A DNA stretch of 20,653 bases from CADDYX01 sp045809945 (GTDB lineage Bacteria; Verrucomicrobiota; Verrucomicrobiia; Chthoniobacterales; UBA10450). A model generated the notes under the pieces. That model saw only the letters and a list, made by a program, of their open reading frames with translations, was not told where the DNA came from and searched no databases. A program made the translations under genes and the position numbers. Numbering within the stretch: position 1 is the stretch's first letter; every line of letters starts with the position of its first letter. The DNA lies in assembly GCA_045809945.1 (NCBI GenBank), contig JBJMWW010000029.1, positions 1-20,653 on the forward strand, given 5' to 3'. Below, in pieces: positions 1 through 7,177 of the stretch.

Positions 1-889
1 CGCGCTCCATCACATCGATAATTTTCAGCGCGACGGCGCAGCCGAGCGGCGACCCTCCGAAGGTCGTCGCGTGCGTACCCGCCGACAGCACATCGCGATG
101 TTTCTCCGCGATCCAGAATGCGCCGATCGGAAACCCGCCGCCGAGTGCTTTCGCCATCGAGATGCCGTCGGGCAGAAAATCGTCATCAACAATAGTCTGC
201 CAGCCGTGAAATTTGCCGGTGCGGAAATGGCCGCATTGCACTTCATCCAGCAGCAGGAGCAGGTTCTTCTCGTCGCAAAGTTTTCGCAGGCCTAACAAGT
301 AGTCCTGCCTGGCCGCTACGATACCGCTCTCGCCCTGGACCGCTTCGATCAGAACCGCCACCGTCTGTGGTGTAATCGCGTTCCGCACCGCCTCGAGATC
401 GTTATAGCGGACGTGTTTGAATCCGGTGACCGCGGGATCGAAGCCCTTCTTCACCTTCTCCTGACCCGTCGCCGCGATGCCCGCGAGGGTGCGGCCGTGG
501 AATGAATTCTCCGCCGTGATGATTTCGAAGCGGCCGCTTTCGTAACCGAATTTTCGCGCGAGCTTATAAAGCCCTTCATTCGCCTCCGCCCCGCTGTTGC
601 AGAAGAAAACGCGGCCGGGGCCAATCAGCCCAACAAGTCTTTCGGCAAGGCGCGCCTGCGGTTCGGTGTAATACAAATTCGAAACGTGGACGAGCTTCCG
701 CGCCTGCGCGTTCAACGCATCCGCGATCTCCGGGTTGGCGTGGCCTAACGAACAAACCGCGATGCCGCCGCCCAGATCGAGATAGCGCCGGCCAGACGTG
801 TCCCAGAGGTAACTTCCCTGACCGCGCTCCAGTTCCAGATCGAAACGAGCGTAGGTCGGTAGGACGAACTGTTCGAAGAGCGTTCGCAT
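1..889 (-). CDS. argD: Acetylornithine aminotransferase, 3' end cut by window edge
   Basis: PLP-dependent class III aminotransferase that converts N-acetylglutamate semialdehyde to N-acetylornithine in cytosolic arginine synthesis. The 296 visible residues read MRTLFEQFVLPTYARFDLEL at the start. They contain the phosphate-binding stretch NSGAEANE (98-105), SFHGRT (129-134), the PLP-contacting DEVQ (215-218) and the Schiff-base lysine K247 in SMAKALGGG, followed by THATTFGGSPLGCAVA. The DEVQ region continues CGHFRTG rather than the common TGxGRTG. Full-length enzymes have about 390-400 residues, so roughly 100 C-terminal residues lie outside the window. The ATG directly follows the argB TAA with no spacer, which implies translational coupling and decides the start. 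An ornithine-type paralogue is possible, but the arg context makes argD very likely. Confidence 0.96.
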   Translation of the reverse strand, partial: MRTLFEQFVLPTYARFDLELERGQGSYLWDTSGRRYLDLGGGIAVCSLGHANPEIADALNAQARKLVHVSNLYYTEPQARLAERLVGLIGPGRVFFCNSGAEANEGLYKLARKFGYESGRFEIITAENSFHGRTLAGIAATGQEKVKKGFDPAVTGFKHVRYNDLEAVRNAITPQTVAVLIEAVQGESGIVAARQDYLLGLRKLCDEKNLLLLLDEVQCGHFRTGKFHGWQTIVDDDFLPDGISMAKALGGGFPIGAFWIAEKHRDVLSAGTHATTFGGSPLGCAVALKIIDVMER

Positions 890-1747
890 TTATTCGATCA
901 CCACTTCGGTGCCGACCCCGGCGTCGGTGAAAATCTCGAGCAGAATCGAGTGCGGGACACGTCCGTCCACAAACTGCACTTTTTCGACGCCCTTTTTGAT
1001 CGCATCCACCGCGCTGTCGACTTTCGGAATCATTCCCCGATCGACCACGCCGCGTTCTTTCAGTTCCGGCACTTCGTCGACTCGCAAATGACTGATTAGC
1101 GTCTGCGGGTCGGCTGGATTTCCAAGCAATCCCGCCACGTCGCTCATGTAAACGAGGCGGCGGGCTTTCAACGAGATTGCGCACTGCGCTGCCGCCACGT
1201 CCGCGTTGCAGTTGTAGATCCGACCGTTCTCCGCGCAGGCGGTTGGGCTGATCACAGGTGTGATGCCGCGCTCGATGCACTCAAACAACGGCGCCGTGTT
1301 CAGATCGTAAACTTCGCCGACGAAACCGAGCGCACGCGACCCGAACTTGCGGCAACGGAAAATTTCCGTGCCGGAAAAGCCGCGCGCTTTGCCGCCGAGC
1401 TTCTCAATTGCGCCGACGATTTCGGGATTGATCTCACGCGACAAAACCTGTTCGACGATTTCCACCGCATCTGCATTGGTCACGCGCTGACCTTCCACGA
1501 AACGGGTTTGCAGCCCGGCCGCGTCGAGCGCGCGCGTGATCGCTTTTCCGCCTCCATGCACCACGACAGGATTAATTCCGACGGTTTCGAGAAAGACGAT
1601 ATCTCCGGCGACCCGCTCGCGCTCGGCCGGATCAGGCGAGTCCATGAAGCTGCCGCCGTATTTGACCACGAACACCTCTTTGCGGAACCGCTGAATGTAA
1701 GGCAGCGCTTCGAGCAGAGTCGCGGCTTTGGTAATCAACTCATCCAT
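890..1747 (-). CDS. argB: Acetylglutamate kinase
   Basis: Phosphorylates N-acetylglutamate, the second step of arginine synthesis (amino-acid kinase fold, cytosolic). The 285 residues are a normal family length. Seen motifs are KYGGS (29-33, catalytic Lys29), the substrate/phosphate loop VHGGGK (63-68), RFVEGQRVT (82-90), NCNAD and YMSDVAGLL. The N-terminal segment TLLEALPYIQRFRKEVFVVK resembles the N-helix of arginine-inhibited hexameric enzymes such as that of Thermotoga maritima. Feedback inhibition by arginine is therefore likely, though this is inferred from the family. The gene follows argJ after an 87-base spacer that holds a palindromic repeat, and its stop codon abuts the argD start. 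Confidence 0.97.
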   Translation of the reverse strand: MDELITKAATLLEALPYIQRFRKEVFVVKYGGSFMDSPDPAERERVAGDIVFLETVGINPVVVHGGGKAITRALDAAGLQTRFVEGQRVTNADAVEIVEQVLSREINPEIVGAIEKLGGKARGFSGTEIFRCRKFGSRALGFVGEVYDLNTAPLFECIERGITPVISPTACAENGRIYNCNADVAAAQCAISLKARRLVYMSDVAGLLGNPADPQTLISHLRVDEVPELKERGVVDRGMIPKVDSAVDAIKKGVEKVQFVDGRVPHSILLEIFTDAGVGTEVVIE

Positions 1748-1760
1748 CGCTTTGCGCTTC

Positions 1761-1830
1761 TGTCATTCCGACCGAAGTCGAGGAATCTTCGTGGCTGCAC
1801 GGAGATGTCTCGACGGCGCTCGACATGACA
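1761..1830. repeat. Palindromic interspersed repeat, copy A (short form)
   Basis: A 70-base imperfect palindrome between argJ and argB. The left arm begins TGTCATTCCGACCGAAGTCG; aligned with the reverse complement of the right arm, 22 of 28 bases match. The outer ends (GTCAT...ATGAC) and the CGA-AGTCGAGG pattern match the longer copies at 11407, 11542 and 13498, but the central part is shorter. It lies inside an otherwise tightly packed operon, so it is either read through or acts as a partial terminator or mRNA-processing hairpin. Confidence 0.8.
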
Positions 1831-1834
1831 AAAC

Positions 1835-3121
1835 TCACCCACCGAGTGTGCTCGGATCATTCACGTCGCCCTTATTGAAGGCGACGTAATCTTCGGTCAG
1901 ATCGCAGGTGTAAAACGTCGTGTCGGATTTCCCGGCGTGGAGATCGATGTGCACGTCGAACTCCGGTTGCGATGTAAGCGCGGTGAATTCAGCGAATGCT
2001 ACATCTGTCGGTCTTCCACGGCGGAAAGCGATAACGGCAGGGGCGGGCCGCGCCTGCGCCCTGCGGTTCGCCGCGCTGTAGCCGATCGCGACTTTCTGCT
2101 CGTCAATCTTCACGCCGCTATATCCGATCGCGCACAGAATCCGCCCCCAGTTCGGATCGCCGCCGCACCAGCTCGTTTTTACAAGCACGCTGTTTGCGAT
2201 TGATCGTGCGACGCGTTCAGCGTCGGCTGCCGTCCTCGCGCCGCGCACATGCAGCGTGATGAAGCGCGAAACGCCTTCGCCGTCTTTCACAATCATTTTC
2301 GCCAGCTCGAGCGTGACGAAATTGAGCGCTTCTTGAAATTGCGCCCTTGGCCTGACGAGTTGGCGGTTTCCGGCGGCGCCGTTGGCCAGCGCGATGACGC
2401 TATCATTCGTGCTCATATCGCCATCGACGCTGATCCGGTTGAAGCTTTGCTCGACCGCGATCGCGAGCGCCCGCTTCAGAACCGCCGGAGCAATCGCGGC
2501 GTCGGTGCTGATGAACGCGAGCATGGTCGCATGCAACGTTTTCATCTTCGGGTGAATCATGCCCGCCCCTTTGCAAATGCCGCCGATCCGGACGCAGGTG
2601 CGATCGATCTCGATCTCCACCGCGATTTCTTTCGGCCGCGTGTCGCTCGTCATGATCGCTTCCGCGACTGCATGGGCGTCGGCGCCGAGTTTCTCAGCCG
2701 CGCCGCGAATCCCGCACCGGACGTTTTCCATTGGCATGGCGACGCCGATTCGCCCAGTCGAGCAGACGAGAACGTCGCGCTCGTGAAGGGCTAACGCCCG
2801 TGCCGTCAGCTGCGCCATTTCCCGCGCGTCGCGCATTCCAGTCGCGCCGGTGCACGCATTGGCGTTTCCGGAATTGACCATGATCGCTTGCGCGAAATCC
2901 TGTGCCGCGCGCTTTGCACTCAGCTTCACCGGTGCCGCAGCCACGCGATTGGTCGTGAACAAACCAGCGATCGCCGCAGGCCTGTCGCTGACGATCAATG
3001 CCAGATCCCCTTTCTTCTGTTTCTCGGAACCTTTGCCGGTCCCGAGCCGTTTGATGTCGCAAAATACCGCCGCGGCTTTGAAGCCGCGCGGCGCACAAAT
3101 CGAGCCGTCGATCTGTCGCAT
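1835..3121 (-). CDS. argJ: Glutamate N-acetyltransferase / amino-acid acetyltransferase (ArgJ)
   Basis: Moves the acetyl group from N-acetylornithine to glutamate (acetyl recycling) and often also makes acetylglutamate from acetyl-CoA. It is a self-cleaving Ntn-type enzyme with alpha and beta chains. The 428 residues start MRQIDGSICAPRGFKAAAVF. Visible motifs are SGNANACTGATG (84-95), STGRIG (121-126, near the oxyanion site), KGAGMIHPKM (184-193) and the cleavage site A198/T199 in HATMLAF. Four extra residues, KTLH (194-197), seem to be inserted just before the cleavage Ala-Thr compared with the usual HPNMATML. The open frame extends 45 codons further upstream into argC, but that stretch is not ArgJ-like. 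The chosen ATG overlaps the argC TGA by one base (TGATG). Confidence 0.95.
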   Translation of the reverse strand: MRQIDGSICAPRGFKAAAVFCDIKRLGTGKGSEKQKKGDLALIVSDRPAAIAGLFTTNRVAAAPVKLSAKRAAQDFAQAIMVNSGNANACTGATGMRDAREMAQLTARALALHERDVLVCSTGRIGVAMPMENVRCGIRGAAEKLGADAHAVAEAIMTSDTRPKEIAVEIEIDRTCVRIGGICKGAGMIHPKMKTLHATMLAFISTDAAIAPAVLKRALAIAVEQSFNRISVDGDMSTNDSVIALANGAAGNRQLVRPRAQFQEALNFVTLELAKMIVKDGEGVSRFITLHVRGARTAADAERVARSIANSVLVKTSWCGGDPNWGRILCAIGYSGVKIDEQKVAIGYSAANRRAQARPAPAVIAFRRGRPTDVAFAEFTALTSQPEFDVHIDLHAGKSDTTFYTCDLTEDYVAFNKGDVNDPSTLGG

Positions 3122-4131
3122 CAGAGCAGGCCAGCGGTTTCGTCGAAGCCGCACATGATGTTGAAACACTGCACCGCCTGACCACTCGCGCCTTTCACGA
3201 TGTTGTCTTCGGCGCTCATCACGACGACCCGGCCGGTGCGCGGATCGACCCGCCACGCGATGTGGATGAAGTTCGTGCCGACGACATTCTTCGTATCGGG
3301 CAGCGCGTCGCCGCTGAGCAACCTGACGAACGGCTCGTTCGCATACGTGTTATTAAACGCGGCTGCGATCGCCTCGCCGCCGGTATTCGGAATGAGGTAG
3401 ATCGTTGTCAAAATTCCACGCGTGACCGGCACGAGATGCGGCGTGAATTGAATGGTCACGTTTGCGCCCGCCGCAGTGGAAAGTTCCTGCTCAATCTCGG
3501 AGAGGTGCCGGTGCTTCGGAATGCCGTAGGGGCGCACGCTCTCGTTACATTCGGCGAAAAGAAACGGCAGCTCCGCTTTGCGACCGGCGCCGCTCACTCC
3601 GCTCAGGCTGTTGACGATGATTCCGTCCGGCCTAACGAGTCGCTGTTTGAGCAACGGCAGCAGCGGAATCAAAATGCTCGTCGGGTAGCAACCCGGACAG
3701 GCGATCAATTTCGCGTCGCGAATTTCTTCGCGATGAAACTCGGGCAAACCGTAAACCGCCCGGCCTAACAAGTCCGGCGCGGGATGTTCGCTGCCGTAAA
3801 ACTCCTGGTAAACCGCCGCGTCTTTCGTGCGGAAATCGGCGCTCAGGTCGATCACGCGTTTGCCGACATGCAGCGCGGCGCGCGCGAAATCGGCAGCGAC
3901 ACCATGCGGCAGTGCGAGGAAAACAATTTCAGCGTCGTCATCCGGCTCCGCTGAAAAACGGAGGTCGCGCGCGCCGCGCAGATGCGCGTAGCGCGGGAAG
4001 ACTTCCGCTAATGTGCGGCCGGCGTTTTGCCGCGACGAGACGCCGACGATCTGCGCGTGCCGATGGTGCAAGAGCAGGCGCACCAGCTCTTCGCCGACGT
4101 AACCGGACGCGCCGACAACCGAGACTTTCAC
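3121..4131 (-). CDS. argC: N-acetyl-gamma-glutamyl-phosphate reductase
   Basis: NADPH-dependent reduction of acetylglutamyl phosphate to the semialdehyde, third step of arginine synthesis. From the chosen GTG start there are 336 residues. They begin with the dinucleotide-binding VKVSVVGASGYVGEE, then show FLALPHG, IDLSADFR, catalytic Cys148 in ACPGCYPTS, SGVSGAGRK, the histidine-bearing PKHRH (205-209) and TPHLVPVTRG. An in-frame ATG at 4185 would add 18 residues (MQLRGARLPIAPVSSRGA) that do not fit the family N-terminus. Neither start has a strong Shine-Dalgarno, so the GTG at 4131 rests on homology. It is the first gene of argCJBD, and its TGA overlaps the argJ ATG. Confidence 0.94.
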   Translation of the reverse strand: MKVSVVGASGYVGEELVRLLLHHRHAQIVGVSSRQNAGRTLAEVFPRYAHLRGARDLRFSAEPDDDAEIVFLALPHGVAADFARAALHVGKRVIDLSADFRTKDAAVYQEFYGSEHPAPDLLGRAVYGLPEFHREEIRDAKLIACPGCYPTSILIPLLPLLKQRLVRPDGIIVNSLSGVSGAGRKAELPFLFAECNESVRPYGIPKHRHLSEIEQELSTAAGANVTIQFTPHLVPVTRGILTTIYLIPNTGGEAIAAAFNNTYANEPFVRLLSGDALPDTKNVVGTNFIHIAWRVDPRTGRVVVMSAEDNIVKGASGQAVQCFNIMCGFDETAGLL

Positions 4132-4192
4132 CGCACCCCGAGAACTCACGGGCGCAATCGGTAAGCGCGCGCCGCGCAATTGCAACGAGAAG

Positions 4193-4212
4193 TGTAGGGC
4201 GATCGCTCTACA
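4193..4212. repeat. 20-base near-perfect palindrome with GCGATCGC core
   Basis: A palindrome without spacer (TGTAGGGC GATC GCTCTACA) with one mismatched pair. It lies between the end of the 4218-5294 gene and the start of argC, both on the minus strand. It could be a weak hairpin ending transcription of the upstream gene, or an operator for argC. A degenerate relative lies near 9314-9332 (TGTAGAGC GTT GCTCT). No T-run follows it on the minus strand. Confidence 0.5.
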
Positions 4213-4217
4213 ACGCG

Positions 4218-5294
4218 TTAGTGCTTGTCCGGATTCGCCTCGGGCACCTTCACGCCTTCTTCACTCAACGTGCCGGTGAACGCCTTCACGAATGCGTTGC
4301 GGAAAACGTTGAAGACGGTCGTCATCACGTCCGGTGCCGGGTCATCGAAGCTGCCGGAGAGCGGGACGCGGGTGCCGAAGCGGTCCTTCGGATGGTTGCG
4401 GATTATCTGGGTCAGTCCGCCGACGATCGCCTGCCAGATGCCGTTGATTGGATTCTCCTTGAAATCGTGCTGCGGGTTAAAAATTCCCATGTGATCGAAG
4501 ACCGGCTCGACGTAGCCGGTGAATCGGCCGTTCTTCGCGTCCATCTCGGTCGCGACGCGCAGCGTGCCGCTCTCGAAGGTAATTCCGGCGTAGGCTTTGG
4601 CGAAATCATTCAGCTTCACGAGATTGACGCCTTTCAGCTCGACTTGCGTGCTGAACGTCGGTCTGCTCGCATAGGGGTCTAGATCGATCTTGGCGCGGAC
4701 ATCGCCTTCGCGCAGCGGCCGGCCTTCGATCTCGACGTTCGCTTTCAATGTCTTGGAAAGCTTTTTGCTGTTCGTCAGGTTGGTCGCGACCATCCGCACA
4801 TCGTCGATCACGACGTCGACCTTCGGTGTTTTGCTGTAGTCGCGGTAATGGATCTCGCCGCCTTTGACGGAGAAGCGGTTGATCTTCACCGGGAAAAGTT
4901 GCTTCACCTTCTCCGTCCACGGTTTGTCCACCCCGACCTGCGGGTTTGGTCCGTTCACGAAATTCATCTCTGCCTTATAGATGTCGATCTGGCCGACGAA
5001 TGCGCCGTGAAAGAGCGCCTCCCATTCGACTGACAAATCAACCAGCGGTGCCTCGAAAAACGGCACCGGCACGTGGCCTTCCACTTTCTGGATTTTGATG
5101 TGGTGGATCTGATAGGCGCCGCGCCAGAGATGCAACGTCACCGCGTCGACGTGCGCCTTGTAACCTTCGATTTCGGAGAGCTTGCGATTGACGTAATCGC
5201 GCACCCAAATCGCGAGGTAAAGGTGCACGACGAGCACGACCGCCGCGATTGCGACGAGCAGCCAAACCCAGGGACGTTTCCAGATCGCTTTCAT
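4218..5294 (-). CDS. Membrane-anchored DUF748/AsmA-like protein
   Basis: 358 residues with one N-terminal membrane segment (about 9-30, WVWLLVAIAAVVLVVHLYLA) after a short basic start, then a long non-cytoplasmic beta-rich domain. Patterns typical of DUF748/AsmA-like proteins are visible: an early HLWRGAYQIHHIKIQKVEG segment, FSVKGGEIHYRDYSKTPKVDVVIDDV (split around residues 140-165), and a late GTLRVATEMDAKNGRFTGYV segment. Proteins of this broad group are linked to envelope assembly or lipid transport between membranes; a specific role here is unknown. The ATG is preceded by GAGG-rich sequence. It lies 80 bases downstream of the GH75-like gene on the same strand and may be co-transcribed with it. 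Confidence 0.85.
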   Translation of the reverse strand: MKAIWKRPWVWLLVAIAAVVLVVHLYLAIWVRDYVNRKLSEIEGYKAHVDAVTLHLWRGAYQIHHIKIQKVEGHVPVPFFEAPLVDLSVEWEALFHGAFVGQIDIYKAEMNFVNGPNPQVGVDKPWTEKVKQLFPVKINRFSVKGGEIHYRDYSKTPKVDVVIDDVRMVATNLTNSKKLSKTLKANVEIEGRPLREGDVRAKIDLDPYASRPTFSTQVELKGVNLVKLNDFAKAYAGITFESGTLRVATEMDAKNGRFTGYVEPVFDHMGIFNPQHDFKENPINGIWQAIVGGLTQIIRNHPKDRFGTRVPLSGSFDDPAPDVMTTVFNVFRNAFVKAFTGTLSEEGVKVPEANPDKH

Positions 5295-5374
5295 TTCCTC
5301 ACCTCAACGACACCGAATGCGTCGGAGTGTTTCGTTAAAACAGGAACGTATCGGGCGCGGGGATTGGTTGTGTG

Positions 5375-6754
5375 CTACGGCTTCGGTGTCTCGGTTGGAA
5401 ATGCAAAGGTCGCCGACGGCGAGGTGGCCGGCGAAGCTGATGCGGAAGGCGTGGGCCACTGACTCGGTGTAGGGGACGGCGTCGGGGCTGGAGTTGGTGT
5501 TGGCGTTGGTGTCGGGGTTGGCGTCGGCAGAATGTTCGTCCAATGGTGAATCGGCACGCCGGCGCCCCCGATCTCTTCAACGAGCTTTTCGCAGCGCGCG
5601 CTCAGTTTGTCGTAATCGGGCGGACCGAAGGGCTGCTCGGCCGTGCCGGGAAAAATCACGTAGGTCACTTTGAGATCGCTCACCGGCCGGTTCATCGGAT
5701 CGGCGCGCGGGTTGATTTCTTTCGCAATCCGGAGCGACGCCTCGCCGGTTTTATCGTTCGGACCGACGTCGCCCACAATTGCCGGAAAGATTTTGTCTTC
5801 GAAAACAACGACGGCGTAATCGCCGACTTTGCCACCGTCATTCCGCACAAAAATACCGGGGACGACGACGTAGGGATCGGCCGCGCCGATGAAGAAGCTA
5901 AACTTCTTCATCGTCTCGATCTCGTCGCGCGTGACCTTGATCGCGTTGTTCAGGTCGCGTTTCCGATCGGCATTCGCGCCGGCGGCATTCAGGTCAGCCT
6001 GCTGCTTCTTCAGTTTCTCTTCCGTCGGCCCGAGATACGGATTCGCCGCCGGCGTTTTCTTTGCCCACTTATAGCTCGTGAAAGGTTTGAAATTGGGCGA
6101 CACGCCGGTCCCCGCCGGCAGTCGATCGGCATCGGAACCATCCGCGTCGACATCCATATCAGCCTGGAGCAGGACAGCGCGGCGATGGCTTTGTGGATGA
6201 CGCAGGTTCAGCACGGTCTGCGTGTCGTAGAAATTGTGACGCGAGAGGAGTTGGTCGAGTCGCACGAGATTGTCGCGCAGTTGTTTCAGCTTCGTCTCGT
6301 AAAGATCCTTGAACAGCGGTGACACCGAGTCGGCATTGACCATTGTCGAAAGTCCGGGCAACACACGCGGCAGTTGCCCGTTGATTTTTGCGAGGTCATC
6401 GACCGACTTGTTAGGCTCGGGCACATGGGCGTGCAGCTTCAGCTCAAGGACATAACTCTGCGGGTCGTTCCGTTCGGTCGTCGCGTCCGCTCCTGGCGCC
6501 GGCTCCACCGTCGCGTGCACGGTGATCCCGCTGAACAATTTCGCGGTGTCGATTTTCCCGGTAATTACCGGCGGTCGCGATGCTGATGGCGATGGCTGCG
6601 GTTTCGGGGTCGGCGTCTCCTCTGCCACCTGTGTCTCGGAAACTTTGCGGCGCCATTTCTCGAGCGAAATCCAGCGCAGCACGATCGCCGCGATGACGAG
6701 CAGGAAGAGCAGAAACGTGACGCGACGCAGCGTCTTGAGGCGGAGTTGTGCCAT
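5375..6754 (-). CDS. Membrane-anchored GH75 (chitosanase)-like protein with Pro/Thr tail
   Basis: 459 residues. A basic start and one membrane segment (about 12-28) are followed by a Pro-rich linker (47-62), a region of unknown fold (about 63-185), a GH75-like region (about 193-370) and a low-complexity Thr-Pro/Ser-Pro tail (410-459). The GH75 resemblance rests on ADMDVDADG (198-206), VVVPGIFV (297-304), GDYAVVVFEDKIFPAIVGD (311-329) and TGEAS (336-340). D329 and E338 are plausible counterparts of the fungal chitosanase acid pair, but I could not align them. If active, it would hydrolyse chitosan-like polymers at the cell surface. An upstream in-frame ATG at 6916 adds a 54-residue Arg-rich stretch and is rejected. 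It is divergent from the CDF remnant. Confidence 0.8.
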   Translation of the reverse strand: MAQLRLKTLRRVTFLLFLLVIAAIVLRWISLEKWRRKVSETQVAEETPTPKPQPSPSASRPPVITGKIDTAKLFSGITVHATVEPAPGADATTERNDPQSYVLELKLHAHVPEPNKSVDDLAKINGQLPRVLPGLSTMVNADSVSPLFKDLYETKLKQLRDNLVRLDQLLSRHNFYDTQTVLNLRHPQSHRRAVLLQADMDVDADGSDADRLPAGTGVSPNFKPFTSYKWAKKTPAANPYLGPTEEKLKKQQADLNAAGANADRKRDLNNAIKVTRDEIETMKKFSFFIGAADPYVVVPGIFVRNDGGKVGDYAVVVFEDKIFPAIVGDVGPNDKTGEASLRIAKEINPRADPMNRPVSDLKVTYVIFPGTAEQPFGPPDYDKLSARCEKLVEEIGGAGVPIHHWTNILPTPTPTPTPTPTPAPTPSPTPSQWPTPSASASPATSPSATFAFPTETPKP

Positions 6755-6794
6755 GGCGCGACGGCGCAGGTGCGGTACACCAAGCCTGCGGCGT

Positions 6795-6813
6795 TGTCCA
6801 CCTCGTGTGGACA
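6795..6813. promoter_or_regulatory. Perfect inverted repeat in divergent intergenic region
   Basis: TGTCCAC-CTCGT-GTGGACA, a perfect 7-base inverted repeat with a 5-base spacer. It lies in the 89-base gap between the start of the GH75-like gene (minus strand) and the start of the CDF remnant (plus strand). The size and position would suit a dimeric repressor operator, for example a metal-responsive one, but no regulator gene is nearby. It could also simply be a small hairpin. Confidence 0.4.
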
Positions 6814-6843
6814 TCGCGGGCGGGTCGCGACAGAATCTTGAGC

Positions 6844-7149
6844 GTGAGCGGCCATCACGATTGCGCTGGGCATCCGCCGAAGAATTTTGGCGCGGCCTTC
6901 GCGATCGGCACCGCACTCAACTTCGCATTCGTCATCGCGCAGGTTGTGTTCGGCCTTTTCGCGCACTCGCTCGCCCTGATTGCCGTCGGAGCGATCGCGC
7001 TTGAGGCATTGCGCCGGTTCAAGACGCCTGCGCTGGTTGCCGGCACGACGGTCGTCTGGGTCGCGGCCCTTGGCATTCTCGTTAACGGCATGACCGCGCT
7101 CCTCTTCATGTCCGGACGCACCATTGCCGAAGCCACCCGCGACAACTGA
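6844..7149 (+). pseudogene. Internally deleted, truncated copy of the downstream CDF exporter
   Basis: From a GTG start (VSGHHDCAGH) the frame matches the intact CDF gene at 7855-8775 almost base for base. It then skips 52 codons (156 bases, equivalent to deletion of 8009-8164, with CCG at both breakpoints) and resumes at VGAIALEALRR. It matches through LLFMSGR and diverges into a short unrelated end (TIAEATRDN). The deletion removes the HNLSD metal site and the second and third membrane helices; the truncation removes the second metal site and the cytoplasmic domain. Metal transport is therefore not expected. The frame remains open at 101 codons, so a small membrane protein could still be made. 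Confidence 0.85.
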
Positions 7150-7177
7150 ACTCGTGCCGGCGTAGATTAAGGACGAC

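Noticed and set aside
576..1280. Long open frame in another frame over argB and argD
   Set aside because: It overlaps two well-recognised genes, is Arg-rich and has no family features; high GC gives many such shadow frames.
2249..2794. Plus-strand open frame of 181 codons inside argJ
   Set aside because: Antisense to a clear argJ with no recognisable domain or start signal.
3122..3256. Upstream extension of argJ (45 codons)
   Set aside because: The added residues are the argC coding region in another frame and look nothing like ArgJ; the TGATG overlap start fits the family N-terminus.
6755..6916. Upstream extension of the GH75-like gene
   Set aside because: It adds an Arg-rich stretch before a normal membrane anchor and overlaps the CDF remnant on the other strand.
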